The notes under the pieces were generated by a model. It was not told the DNA's origin. It searched no databases and saw nothing but the letters and a program-made list of their open reading frames with translations. From Hansfordia pulvinata (taxonomy: Eukaryota > Ascomycota > Sordariomycetes > Xylariales), in contig BJKQ01000008.1 of the NCBI GenBank assembly GCA_006538405.1, forward strand, positions 2,046,001 to 2,110,000: 64,000 nt of DNA. Reading direction: 5' to 3'. The position numbers and the translations under genes were made by a program. Every line of letters starts with the position of its first letter. Position 1 is the first letter of the stretch. Shown here piece after piece: positions 1 through 11,777 of this stretch.

Positions 1-968
1 CTTTCTTTACCTCTGCCCTCCGTACCTACATACACCCATCTGCAATGCGGCATCCTTCGCAATCTTGCGCCTACATGAAGCAGTAGTCGTCCTTTCCGCA
101 TGACCCGGCGTGAGGGTCCGCGAAAGATCTCACCCCCCTCCACCCCCCCTTAAGAGCAGAGAGAAAAAAAAGGAAAAATAAATAAAGTCACACCCTCCCC
201 GGCCGTACATGCGCAGCCGCAGGTCTCAAACTCTCCAGCACCGCCGCACTTCCTGGAGATGAAGGCCCCCGCCATGGTCCGCGAGGCTTGTGCAGGGGTG
301 CATAGAGACTCTTTTATCCCCCCCCTTCTCTATCTTCACATCCGCGCGAGGGTTCGGCGGCATCCCGAATCCCCGGGAGAGCAGGGAACACGTCTCGATT
401 CTCTGTGCCGTTTGCCCCTCGCAGGACGACCTCGAACCCTGCCCGTCTTCACCCGGGAGCCCGCCCTTGAACGTGACATGTCACCCAGCCCATCCCCGGG
501 CCGCTTGACTCACGGGGGCAGGAGATGCCGGGGTGTGGCTTTCCCTCCCCAGCGAAACGGGCAGGTAACCAACCCTGAGAGGCATACTCGTAGAGGATTC
601 TAGTCCACTATTGGTTCTTGCTCCAAGCGGCAGCGTGGCCTTTTGTTTTTGTTTTCTTTTCTTTCTTTGGATCCCCTTCCGATATTGATTTCGAAATACG
701 GCAGGCCTCCCCCCTCCCCCGCGTCCCAATAGTCTGCTGTAGACCCCGGGACGCCCTCTCTGTATTCGGCCTCGTCTACGGACCTGCGCCAGCTCGCCGC
801 CAGCGAGTGCGTGGACGGGCGGGTGACTGGGCCCGGTGGGTGGTGAGTTTGTCTCGGAAACGAAACCTTGCAGCAATCACCAAATGGTCTGGGACGGACG
901 GGGGTGGCGCGGTCCCCCCGAGGGTCCCTGAAGAAACCATTCCTCCTCGCTGCATAACTGAGACCACA

Positions 969-1000
969 CCCTACCCTTACCCGTACCCGTACCCGTACCC
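969..1000. repeat. Degenerate CCCGTA tandem repeat
   Basis: About five imperfect copies of a six-base CCCTTA/CCCGTA unit. The motif is reminiscent of the fungal telomere unit CCCTAA, but it is short and degenerate, so it is recorded only as a small tandem repeat. Confidence 0.5.
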
Positions 1001-1457
1001 TCTCTCTCACACACAATCTCCAAAGAAGTCATTGTGCAGGCACGGCCAAAGTCAAGACGGGGCCACCTGTCTGTCTGCCTATCTTTCTGTCTACTCCGTT
1101 CTGTTCTGTTCTGTTCTGCTGCAGTTGCGGTTCGGCTGTGCCTCCATCACTAACACCACCACCACCAAAAGAAAATGTGAGACCTGGCCCCCTCCCCCCC
1201 CCATTCTCCCCTGATCTCTACAGCGCCACACACACACACACACACACACATACACACCCTTCTCCACGAGCACTCTTCAATCTCACTCCCCCCCCCCTCT
1301 TTCTTTCTCTCGACGCGTCCGGCCCGCGCAGGACCGAGAAGTTGCAGCGCGAGAGCAGCCCGTTTATTTACTTACCTAATTCTTCTTTGTTTTCTTTTCT
1401 CCTAATCTCCGAATGCAACACACACACACACACACGCGCGAGCGCGCGGCAGCTCCA

Positions 1458-1460
<3 letters not shown>

Positions 1461-1501
<41 letters not shown>
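1461..1501. repeat. (TC)20 microsatellite
   Basis: An uninterrupted dinucleotide array of about 20 TC units, just after a short (CA)n/(CG)n mixed tract at 1419-1446. Confidence 0.9.
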
Positions 1502-1505
<4 letters not shown>

Positions 1506-2802
1506 CCCGAACGGCCCCTCCTGGCCCGTCTCCCCCAAGTGGCGGTTTCCCTTTTACTGGCGCCGACGCGGGTCTCACCAGAAGCAGAATCCCCCCCTTC
1601 CCCCCGGCGGTTGCGCGGTATGGCCCTCTTGCTGCTTTTCCCTTTACCGGATGTGTTCTTACTCTGTCTCTCTCTTCACAGAAAATTCCTTCTCTCTTAT
1701 GAATGATCCAGCAGCGTTGGCAAGCACTCAGGGGTGCGCCGGGGAAAGTCGAGAGATTCAAGAAGAGCCGAAAGAACAAAAAGGGAAAAAAAGGAAAAAA
1801 AAAAAAAACCAGAGGTTCCGCCCGTCCTGTCCAGGAGCCGGGACGCCGGCTCTCCCCCCCGTCAGAGGCATAGGAATATCCCCTCAGCTCTTTGACCACC
1901 TTTTCTGTCTTTAAGTTTCTACACCGTGTCGAGCACGCGTCCACCGCAAGGGGGGATGGCGGGGGGGCCTCAGCCTCCCTCCCTTGAAACGCGCTCTTTT
2001 CGTGAGGAAAACACGCGACGAGCGGGGAGGGGGCGTAAACAAAGCAACCCTCGTTCTCTGTCTCCCTCTCTCTTTCTGTCTGTCTGTCTGTCTGTCTTTT
2101 TTCTCTCTTTAGGCTAATCCTCTCTGTCTGACTAACGCTCTGTTGACTCTGAGTTCCCGAGCCGCGAGGTGGGTTCAGAAACCCCCCCTCCCAAGCCACA
2201 CCAATGTGCAGGTCAAGGGGGTCACGTACCCGGATTCCTTGTTCAAGAAGTGCTTTGCGAGCACTCACACACGCACACACCCTCTCTTGCCGATGCGCCC
2301 CGTTACCGAGCCGTGGTGCCTAAAAGCAAAGCAAATGTGGTTTCGACCGACCGAGCAGAAACCCCCCCCGCCTGGTCCTGTCGTGTCGTGTCGGCCCCCC
2401 TTGCTGATTTTGTCTCCGCGCGCGCGGCCTTCTTTGGGTAGAAGCAGGCCATCTTTTTTTTTTTTTTTTTTCCATCTCCCTCTCTCTCCTGCTGGTCCCT
2501 GGATCAACAGACGCGCGCGCGCGAGCGAGAGAGGCAATGGGCGTGGCCAACGTCACTGCGCAGCCGCCGTGACCCAGAGCGCCGGACTGGACTGGACTGG
2601 CGAGGCTGGGACCGGGGCTGCTGCGTTGCCCTTCCCTGGCTGGCTGGAAGTCTGAGCCTTGATCTTGGCCCCCCCTAAGGCTGTGAGGGATCCGGCGCCT
2701 GCGCCCTGGGGCCGGCCGAGGACGCGGTCTCGGGGTGGCAGAGGCGCGCCAATCCAACGTGAACCTTGCATGAGAGTGAGCCGCAAGGCAGGCTTCTCCG
2801 CT

Positions 2803-2821
2803 CCCCCCCCCCCCCCCCCCC
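2803..2821. repeat. C19 homopolymer
   Basis: A run of 19 cytosines in gene-free sequence. Its length is doubtful given the homopolymer errors inferred elsewhere in the window. Confidence 0.8.
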
Positions 2822-5695
2822 TCTCTTGTCTGTGCGGCGACAGGCGGACCAGAAAGTGCGGCCGCATGGCTCGATGACGACGAGCTTCCGGCGTGGAAAC
2901 CCCGATCGATGGGGATCAGTGGGTGAGCAAGAGAGCAAAGCGAAGCCACCACCGACCGGGGCCGGTCTGCTCTGGCCGTGGCAGAGTCATCAAGCAGAGC
3001 AAACAGAGAAACGTGAGACAGGCCCGTCGAAAAGACCCCTCTCCCCCCGAGAGGCACTAGGCACCGCTCACTTGCCGCCCCGAATCGGACGATGCTGTGC
3101 GTCGCCGCCGTCCCGATCGGGCCCAGGCGTGCAATATGATATGAATCCATCCGCGGCTGGCCCCGGAAGCCACTTTTCCCTTCCCGTGTCCTGGTTCACT
3201 GACTAAAACCCCAGACTCTCTCTCTCTCTCTCTCTCTTCACTCACTCACACAAACACACGGTCTCTAGCTCTCTAGCTTCTTCCCTCAATCGGCCGGCCG
3301 CCGTCTCGATCGGGGGGGAGGGCTCGGGCTCCGCTCCTAGTCGTCGTCGTCGTCGTCGAGGCCCGTGATCGTGATCTTCGGACCTCTCCTCCTCTTTACA
3401 TGTCCGGAAAGTGCCAGGCGGGGTTCGGGTGGTCGAATAACGGGCCGGGGGAAGAAACACATCTTCATCTCATTTTTTCCTTGCCTTGGCTTCTGCTTGT
3501 CTTCCCGCCCGCCCCCGGACGCACGGAAAACCTGCACTGCTGGCTCTCACTCTCTCCCTCTTTCCCACGAGTCTTTTCCTCGGTCCGTCTGTGAATCCCG
3601 CGCCGGTATCGAGATCGCGGAGGGGAGAGGGAGAGATAGAGAGAGGAAGTGCGGGCCGGATAGGTGAGACTGGCAGATTTGGTTCGATGCCGGGTCGGGG
3701 CTCGATCGATCTGCTGGATCCAAGGCGGCCTCTTCTTTTTGCGTCTTCTTTTCTCTCACATACAATCTCTTTCTTCCTCTCTGACTGGGAGAGCATGTCA
3801 ATCGACCTCTCTCAGCCCCCCCCCCCCATCGGCACCACGCCCGCAGCCCTTGACTCCCAACCAGGCTGGCCGGGCGCAGGGAAGAAGAAGACCTGGGCCG
3901 CACCGCCGTCGGTCAGTTTCTGGGTCTTGTCATCGCGATCCAGGCTTTCTCGGTCCGTAACGAGTTACTGTTTCCCCCTTCTTTCCCAGGAGGCAGCCGG
4001 GGCATCGATGCATCGCCGAGAAGAACACACACACACACATACACACAGGTAGACGTAGAGTCACAGGACGACTGTCCGGATCTCAAGACCCGCGGCCGGG
4101 CGTCCGCGCGTTCCCTCGGCTCGACGACCACAGACATTCAAGACGTCCGGTTCAGTCCGGCCACCTCTCTCTCTCTCTAGCGGGACCTGCTACATCCGTC
4201 ACGACTGCCGGACAGTGAGGACGGGGAGCGGGGGGGGGCTCGAGTTGGGTTTTCTCAAAGACGTTGACTACCTTACCTTGCCTACTTACTACCTTCTGTT
4301 CTCGCTTGTTCCCGGGCTGGGCAGTCACTTTCCGGCGCAGGGTACGTGTAGCGCCGCCCTCGCGCATTCTTGTGCTACTCGATGCGTAGTGACAATGCCT
4401 TCTTGTCTTTTTTGCCCGGTTCTCGATCTAAGCCGAAAGTGCCGGGGACAGCAGGACGAGAGAGAGAGAGAGCGAGAGAGCGAGCGTGTGTGTGAGCGAG
4501 GGTGGGGGTCGCCGAGGGCCTGGAAGCGTACATGGATAGATAGATTGATAGATAGACGTAGATGACTTGCGTTAGTCAAGAGCGTACAAGGAGACTCGGA
4601 CAGCCAGAGATACGGCGTGCTGGCGGGAGAGACCTGGTCCGCATGGAATGACGCCGGGCCAGGCGCACGATGACGAGCGAGGAACTCTCTCTCTCTTTCT
4701 CTCTCTCAAAATGTTCTTTGATTTCTTGATTTCTTTTCCCTCTACTTCTCTTCCCCCCCCTTCCGAGTCCGAACCAGAACCAAGAACAGGGACAAGAACA
4801 GAAACAAAATAGGAACAGGAACAAGACCCCCCCCCAAAAACAAGAAAGCTGCAGCTACCCCGTCACCTTAGCCCGGCATTAGCTAGCTACCTAAGCTAGC
4901 CCCCCTCTCCCGTCTCCCATCTCGCATAGTCCTCTGCACGATCTAAGGGCTTCTGGGGAACTAACTTGTGTGCATGATGTATGTACGCAGGTTACGCGGT
5001 AGGTAGGCACGTAGGTCAGGTACGAACGAGTAGGTCAGGGCTAAGGTGGGTACAAAAACAAAAGATCTCTTTAACTAGCGTCCGCGCGCGCAAAGCAATA
5101 ACGTCGCCCCGGAAGAAGTTATGCGGGAGGCGACAGAAAAGAGAGCGCAAACGGTTTGGCTTTTTCTCTGGACCAGGACCCCCCCTTCTCCTCCCCTGTC
5201 ATCCCGTCTGGGCACGGTGGTTCCATTTGTTTCTCATTTTCCCTCTCTTCTCTTCGCGTGACTGGTACCAAAACTCGACTTCCCCGCACGTCATCGTATT
5301 CGCGTTTCTGCTCTCATCAGCCTTCACCCCTCCACCACCGACCGGCTCCGCAACTGGCTGCGTGGAGTGAAGTGGATCGGGAGCGGGAGCGGGAGCGGGA
5401 AGGGGCGGCGGCGGCGGAGGCGGCGGCAGGCGGCGGGCACACCCGCACTCGCCAGGGCAGGGCATGACAAGGGGATGGGGCCACTGCTTTGCTCGATTGA
5501 TAGCGCGTGTGGGATGAGGCTGGCAACTGTGTAGAGGCGTGAGCGCGTATTTCCATTGAGCCGGGGTTCGTAGTTGCGTGGTGGGAGGGGGGTCAAGGGG
5601 CCTTTGCTCGTGTGTTTTCGCACTGCACACTCACCTCCAAGGTCGTTCCCTCGCTTCCGCCCGTGCTTTCCCTCCCTTCCTCCCCGAGCTCGGGC

Positions 5696-5914
5696 TTAGT
5701 TGCAGGCGTCGTCAGCGGCGTTGGCGCTGGCCGCGTTGTTGTTGTTGTTGTTCGTGGCAGCGGCGTTGTTGCCGCCGCCGCCGCCGCCGCCCTGGTGGTG
5801 CCGCTTCTTGTTGCAGTTGGCGCTCGCGGCGTTGTTGCCGGTGTCAGCGTTGGCAGCGTTGTTGCCAGTATTGGCGTTGGCAGCGTTGTTGCCAGTGTTG
5901 GCGTTGGCAGCATT

Positions 5915-5945
<31 letters not shown>

Positions 5946-6058
5946 TGGTGGTGACGGGCCTCGAGAGCGGCGTCGGCTGCGACGGCCTCGTGCCGGGGCA
6001 GGACAACGGCAAGCGACGTGGCCGAGGCCGCGAGGGTCAGGAGCTGGAGGAACTTCAT
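5696..6058 (-). CDS. Small secreted Gly/Asn/Ala repeat protein with a duplicated cassette
   Basis: A single-exon gene of 120 codons; I do not recognise a family. The start is the ATG at 6058, because the frame becomes signal-like exactly there (MKFLQLLTLAASATSLA), giving a signal peptide of about 17 residues. The rest is two similar cassettes. Cassette 1 (residues 35-83) is Arg-His-His-Gln, nine Gly, then four 9-residue NNAANANTG-type repeats ending in a Cys at 82. Cassette 2 (86-120) follows Lys-Lys-Arg and is Arg-His-His-Gln, seven Gly, an Asn/Ala tract and a Cys at 119 next to the C-terminus. The KKR could be a Kex2-like processing site. Known Kex2-processed repeat precursors have this kind of layout, but the function (wall protein, processed peptide or effector) is not known. 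Confidence 0.72.
5810..5917 (-). repeat. Four-copy 27-bp minisatellite inside the small secreted gene
   Basis: Four head-to-tail 27-bp units encode the 9-residue repeats at residues 48-83. The first two translate identically and the last two are diverged (one Asn to Asp change, then the Cys-containing end). Confidence 0.8.
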
Positions 6059-7428
6059 TTTGAGGGGGGTTTTGGTTCTGGGACACGGATCTGCGGGTGG
6101 GCGGGCTGCTGCGCTCGGGACTTGACTATCAGACAAGAAAGACGGCGGGCGAATGAATGGAGGGAAAGGGAAGTAAAAGTTGACAGAACGAATGTGGAGG
6201 ACCAGCCACCGACAGACAGGAAGAAGAGGTAGAGAATTGCGAGAGTTTGAGAGAATGAGGTGTTGAGTCTCGTTGGTTAGTTGCGCGTGTGTATCTCAGA
6301 AAGACAAAATCGAATATCTCTGGGCACAGCAGCAGTCTTTATAGATTGTTGCGATGGCTACAACTCTGGTACTGTGTATCCTCGCGGTTGCTACGACGTA
6401 GACTTCGCCCCCTTACCAGAACTGCCACCATGAAGTTCGCGAAGATCCAGCACATTGCAGTTGTTGACCTGGTTCTTCTCAATACAGTCTCATAGGGGGA
6501 ACCAACACACCTGTCGTGAGGCTCGGGGCCAGCAGGGGCAAGATCGAAAAAAAAAAAATGCAGGGCGTGTGCTGCTTCAGGGGCCGGCGCCGAGACGTTT
6601 CAGCGAGGCGCGGAGAAGCCATCGCAACTATTCTGCCGGGTTCGCCGTCTCAGGCCGTCGACGTTACATCGCCGCTGCCGCCAAGACCAGGATCTTTTGC
6701 GGCCGCCGGTTCTGCGCCTGCGGGCAGGGATTCGACAAGTGCCGAAAGGGCGCCAATCAAGTCGTGATGCGGTTCCCTCATCATGCCGGCACTCTGGACG
6801 GCCTCCTCCCCGCAGCGACGCTGTCAGGGGTGCCGACCTACGGCAGCGTGGCCATAGACGAGGTGTCATCTGTTTGAAGCCAAGTCTCACGTCGGGTTTG
6901 GATCCCATGGGCGATTCACGACGTACGGTAGGTATCCTTGGTGTAGCGGCCGCGGCATGAACCGCCAGTATTGGGAATGCATGGATGACTTGTTCTCGAA
7001 GACAACGTTGCGACTGGCGCCAACACTCAAATCAGCGGGCTTTCCGATTACAACCCCCAAGTCATCACCGACAGCACGTCGCTTTGAATCGCCCTGTAGT
7101 GCATTCAGGCTGGGGTTTGCGACGAGAACCCCGCCCAACTCTGGCTGCATCTGATTCTTTCAGATCTCGCCTCCTAAAGATCTCGAGGTCTCGGCAAGGC
7201 CCGCTCAATGCTGAATGAAGGAGACTGGTTCCTGAAATTTCAATGGACTCTGCCGGCCCCGAATTCCCGGCCCGTCGGCCGTCGTGTGGCATGGGATCAG
7301 ACACCTGGGTGAAATGACGAGGGCGCGTCACACGGTGCCTTGCCTGTATGCAGTGAGACTCAGTCTGGTTTCAGCATGCCAAGCGACAAAATCCGGGGTA
7401 AGGCTGTGAGCAGCACCGGCCCATTGTC
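6059..7428. other. Intergenic region upstream of the small secreted gene
   Basis: This should hold the promoter of the leftward small secreted gene and the 3' flank of the FAD oxidase, which is also transcribed leftward. No coding exon or RNA gene was recognised. The part nearest 6058 is purine-rich. Confidence 0.5.
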
Positions 7429-8912
7429 CTACAAAGGTGGCACAATGATGCCCTTGTTGAATCGGCCGTGCGGATCGTACTTGGTCTTCAGCTGCCTGAT
7501 GCGATCCCAGTTCTCGCCGTAGATGGCCGCCAGGTCGTGGTTCGGAAGAGGACAGTTGGGCAGGAAATCCCCCGCGGGATGCTCTCGGTTGGAGATGATC
7601 CCCGGGGCGTCGCGGAGGATGTCCATGGCCACAGACTCCATGTCCTGGAGATGCTCCTTGCTCTGGGCCGAGCCGCCCGTGCAGAGCTGCAAGACGTGCT
7701 GCCGCCCCTTGTCGCCGTGCGGCCAAGCCGTCGCGCCCGGCGACCCAGACGAGCAGAAAGATGGCTTCTGCATGATCTCCATGAGCGCAAACGTGCCAAA
7801 GGCAAAGTCCGGCTGATCCCGTGCTATCTTGATATACCAGTCCCGTGCTCGGAGCAGAAAGTCCTCGTCGGGATCGGGGACCAACGCCGCCTCCATCCAC
7901 GTATGCGACAGCCCGTGCAGGGCCTCATGGCCGCGCTGGAGCTCGTGAACGGCGCAAAGATCCATGGCCTCCATGGTATGCTGGGCGCCGGGGATGTCCA
8001 GGAGCCACTTGAAGCCGTCTTCGGACAGGCCATGCTCGTATCCGTTGCCGTCGAACGGCATGGCAGCATACGTCGGCATGCCATCGCCGTGCAGCCCCTG
8101 CGGTGCCTGGACAAACACGTGGAGGGCCATCCGTGGGTCGTGGCAACGCCCAACCCAGGAGGCCAGCTCTTTCGAGAAGACCTCGACCGAGCTTGCGGGG
8201 ATGCTGACCATCCCACTGTATATGTCCGCCCGATACCTGCGGGCCTGCAGGCGGAACGAGATTGCCACTGAAACGTGGGTGTTAGCTGGTATCAGGAGGC
8301 GAACAAGGGCAAGCAAGAACACTAACCGCCGAAATTGCCACCGGCGCCGCGCAGGGCCCACAATAGCTCCGGCTCCTCGCTGGCCCAGATGACTCGCCCA
8401 TCAGCGAGAGCCATCCGCACGTCCAGCAGATTCTGGGGATCCGAGCCGAGGCCGAATTCGTGACTGAGCCATGAGAAGCCGCCGGCCAGCAGCGAGCCTC
8501 CGACGCCGACGTACGGGCAGCGGGGACCGACTACGGAGTATCCGGGAGCCGCCGAGGCGAGCTTCACGTCAACTTGGCCCCAGTCCAGGCCGGCGCCGAT
8601 CTCGACAGTCTCCTTCTCATGGTCGAACCGCAGGTGGCTGAAGGCGCGCAGGCTCAGAATGACATCTTCCGCCGAGCTGCTGCCGCAGCCACCGCTCCGA
8701 ATGGCAAAGTCAAGGCGACTCTGGTAGAGGTACTGCAAGCACTCTTGGAGACGGCCCTCATCCGCGGGGCGCAGGATCAGAGATGGGGACTTGTCGTATG
8801 ACAGAGACCAGGGCAGCGAGTTGGCCTTGTAGTCCGGGGACTGGTCGGTCAGGATGTCGGCCGGTGGCAAGATGCGCCGGAAGCTTTCGATATCCGAAGG
8901 AGTCAGAGGCAT
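7429..8912 (-). CDS. FAD-binding (PCMH/BBE-type) oxidoreductase
   Basis: Two exons (8912-8327 and 8267-7429) joined over a 59-nt intron (GTTAGT..CAG) give 474 residues. Residues about 40-215 form the FAD-binding PCMH domain. Visible motifs are IRSGGCGSSS at 71-80, VGVGGSLLAGGFSWLSHEFG near 135-154 and LLWALRGAGGNFG near 183-195. The C-terminus YDPHGRFN is the berberine-bridge (BBE) signature. There is no signal peptide, so a cytosolic enzyme is likely. Relatives oxidise alkaloids, sugars or polyketide intermediates with molecular oxygen; the substrate cannot be told from sequence. Oddity: the position that in many family members is the His linked to the flavin is Cys76 here (GGC rather than GGH). 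The frame is intact. The gene is divergent from the helicase, sharing a roughly 1-kb upstream region. Confidence 0.9.
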
Positions 8913-9888
8913 GTTGGAAGCTCCCTTGGCAGATAGGTATGCAGCGGTTGCGTACCCAGACGAGATGGAGACGGCTGCCGGGCAGTACGCGACAGGTGAG
9001 GTAGAGGGGGAGGTTGACGATGAGATGTGGCATTAGAGTTCTGCAGCTTGTGCACTACTCGCACTGCTTTCCCCGCTCTAGCTGTCCGGCAGATCCGGCA
9101 TGTTGACCGGGGTGGACGGCGGCCGCGGAGGCGTGATGCTGACTGCCATCGTCGGTTACCGTCATGTTCTGCGTCGAGAGAGTGTGTGTGAACGTGGGAA
9201 CCTTGGGAGAACCACATCTGCTATTCATTCAGATACAACCAGGTCTACATCGATCCAGTAGTCGCATGGGTGACCTGGATGGTCCGACTGCGTCCCCGTA
9301 GTTGCATGTAGCCATTGTAGTCGCATATCCCCGAAAGTGTTCATACTTGCTAGCTCGGGCAGGCGCGACCTGAGAAAGTGACAGTCACGAGTCTGGGACT
9401 AATACGACCTGTAGAGTCACACTTCCATGACGTAACAAGGGTTTACTTGTCTCTGCCAAGTTGTCGTCGCCTGGGCGAGCAGTCCGGAGCAAAATTCCCG
9501 CCCGTGAAGCTGGCCCTCTTCAAGGATTCGGTGGTCTCCCAGCTCTCGCCGTAGCACCGGTAAATCTGCTACCGACTCAGGCACGCACGCTAAGCTGACA
9601 GAGGCATTTTAACGGAAGAGCAATTGGATAGACTAGCTCCTTATAGTATAGCGCCTTTGCCACGATCAAGACCCTTATGAGTCCTCGATCGCGTCTCTCT
9701 TCGTGACAAGCTCTGCAAAATTTCCAGGATTTTCTAGAAGCCATCACCATCATCATTTCTCCCTCTCGCCGCCTACCCTCTCCCCCCCCGTCCAAGCTCA
9801 ACACACCCAGCCGCCGCCACCGTATAGAATACTCCTCTGTCGATACATCGAAAGCTAGCGCTACCCCTGGCCACACGTCCTCAGAAAC
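8913..9888. promoter_or_regulatory. Shared divergent upstream region of the FAD oxidase and the helicase
   Basis: A 976-bp gap between two genes read in opposite directions must hold both promoters. A pyrimidine-rich stretch (about 9750-9800) lies upstream of the helicase ATG. No specific factor site was identified. Confidence 0.5.
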
Positions 9889-11777
9889 ATGGCGCCGCCA
9901 AAGATGGGGCCCATATGCCCCTCGTGCCTGTTCACGGTCGCCACGCGCGTCGCCTTCCAGAATGCCCGCCAGCCGTGGGCCGGTCAGCAACACCGCTTCT
10001 TCTCTGGCAGATCCGGCTCCGGGGGTCGCGCACGCGGTCTTGTGGCCCGCAACGGCCCCGGGAGCCGAGCCGGAGGCCCCTCGCGCATGGTCCTGTCCGA
10101 TCGCGTCGCCCGCTCACCCGACCGCTCCGACCGGGGCCGCGACGCAAAGAAGCCCACGACCGACACTGCCGGCCCCTTCCGCGGCATGAACCAGCGCTTC
10201 GCCGGCGGCCTCAGCCCGCGCGCGCCCTCTTCGGCGTCGGGCGGGTCCCGCGACAAGCGAGGCAGATCCGACGAGCGACGCACCAAGGCCATGAAAATGC
10301 ACAACTCGCTGAGCGAGGTCCCCTACGGCCAGCGCTCCAGGATCAAGCGCGTCATGGAGGACGTCGAGAGCTTCGACCAGCTCGACCTGATGCCCTCGGT
10401 GAAAGAGGCCATCCACAGCGACGCCCTCAAGGGCATGACGGACCTCAAGCCGACGCCCGTGCAGAGGCTCGCCATCCCGGCCCTCCTGGGCCACTCGACA
10501 GACCGCGCGATGCGCCGGCGCAAGGGCTCGTCGGAGAACGAGAGGGAAGAGTTCCTGCTCGCGGCCGAGACCGGCTCCGGCAAGACGCTGGCGTACCTGC
10601 TCCCCATCGCCCACGCCCTGAAGCAGGCCGAAGAGGCCGACCCCGAAATCCAGAAGTACCGGGAATACTTCTCGAGGCAGATGGAGGCCATGAAGGAACC
10701 CGGGTACACCGGCCCGCGCGAGTTTGAGCCTCACCCGACCACCGCCCGCCCAAGGTCGTCATCCTCGTCCCCACCGCCGAGCTGGTCGACCAGGTCAGCC
10801 TCGTCGCCAAGAAGCTCTCGCACGCCGTCAAGTTCAAGGCCGCGCGTCTGTCGGCCAGCGTGTCGGCCAGGGTGATCAGTCGTGAGCTGTACTCGCCCGG
10901 CGGCGTCGACATGGTCGTCACCACCCCGCACCTGCTCTCCTCCATCGCCGAGTCGGACCCCAACATCCTGTCCCGGGTCTCCCACCTGGTGGTGGACGAG
11001 GCCGACTCGCTGTTCGACCGCAGCTTCTCCCCCGTCACCATGGCGATCCTGGACCGCGCCCTGCCTTCAGTTAAGCAGCTGGTCCTCTGCTCTGCCACGA
11101 TCCCCAAGCGCCTGGATAACTACCTGGACAAGGAGTTCCCCACCATGCACCGCATCACGACGCCGAACCTGCACGCTATCCCCCGCCGCGTCCAGATGGG
11201 CGTCATCGACACGACCAAGGACCCCTACCGCCACAACAAGAACCTCGCGTGCGCCGACGCCATCTGGTCGATCGGCAAGGACGCCGCCCGGCACGAGGGC
11301 TCGGTCCCGGGCGAGATCGACGTCAAGCGCATCATGGTCTTTGTCAACGAGCGCGAGAAGACGCAGGAGGTGGCCGAGTATCTGGTGTCCAAGGGCATCG
11401 ACGCCGTCGCCCTGCACCGCGACACGTCGGACCAGCGGCAGTCCGAGATGCTGTCCTCCTTCACGCGCAAGGAGCCGCTGATGGCCAAGGTCGACGCCGA
11501 GTCCCTGCCGACCGTCGCCAAGGGCAAGCGCTCGCTGCCCAACACCAAGGTCATCGTGGCCACCGACCTGGCCTCGCGCGGCATCGACACCCTCGCCGTG
11601 CGCCACGTCGTCCTCTACGACGTGCCCCACACGACCATCGACTTCATCCACCGCCTGGGCCGCGCCGGGCGCATGGGCCGCCGCGGCAGGGGCATCGTCC
11701 TGGTCGGCCGGGACGACCGGCGCGACATTGTGGCCGAGGTGCGCGAGAGCATGTTCCACGGGCAGGCTCTGATTTAG
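9889..11777 (+). CDS. mrh4: Mitochondrial DEAD-box RNA helicase, Mrh4-like (one apparent frameshift)
   Basis: About 629 residues in one exon once a missing base is allowed for. The N-terminus ([20 protein letters not shown], then Arg-rich) looks like a mitochondrial presequence. Helicase motifs occur in order: Q-motif-like [14 protein letters not shown], motif [10 protein letters not shown] (about residue 225), Ia PTAELVDQ, Ib TPHLL, II VDEADS (about 367), [18 protein letters not shown] and [10 protein letters not shown] (about 588). Yeast Mrh4 acts on mitochondrial large-subunit ribosome assembly. The long N-terminal extension and the PTAEL variant of motif Ia fit the fungal Mrh4 group. The frame changes between 10728 and 10752 (near [12 protein letters not shown]) and is restored by one extra C. 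No intron of suitable phase fits there, so an assembly error is likely. Confidence 0.88.

Larger units (their letters stand above)
1..5695. other. Gene-free region with dense microsatellites
   Basis: No open frame here has plausible protein composition, splice structure or a recognisable motif. The open frames that exist are translations of simple repeats. The sequence is a mosaic of pyrimidine tracts, (CA)n near 1227-1250, (TC)20 at 1461-1501, a T run near 2454-2471, a C19 run at 2803-2821, (CT)n near 3216-3237, and AGCTAGCTACC/AGGTA-like motifs at 4870-5040. It may be a long regulatory or untranslated region of a gene to the left, but nothing in the window proves that. Confidence 0.6.

Noticed and set aside
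969..1000. Interstitial telomere
   Set aside because: Units are CCCGTA/CCCTTA, not CCCTAA, and only about five copies; more likely an ordinary tandem repeat.
1402..2280. Open frame of 292 codons on the - strand
   Set aside because: It translates GA/CT microsatellites and poly-purine tracts; no plausible protein.
5696..8912. A ribosomally made natural-product cluster formed by the repeat protein and the FAD oxidase
   Set aside because: No UstY-type protein, transporter, methyltransferase or protease gene lies nearby; adjacency alone is too weak to call a cluster.
10704..10754. Possible short intron to explain the helicase frame change
   Set aside because: Its length (51 nt) keeps the frame unchanged, donor GTACAC is weak and the acceptor CAAG is poor.
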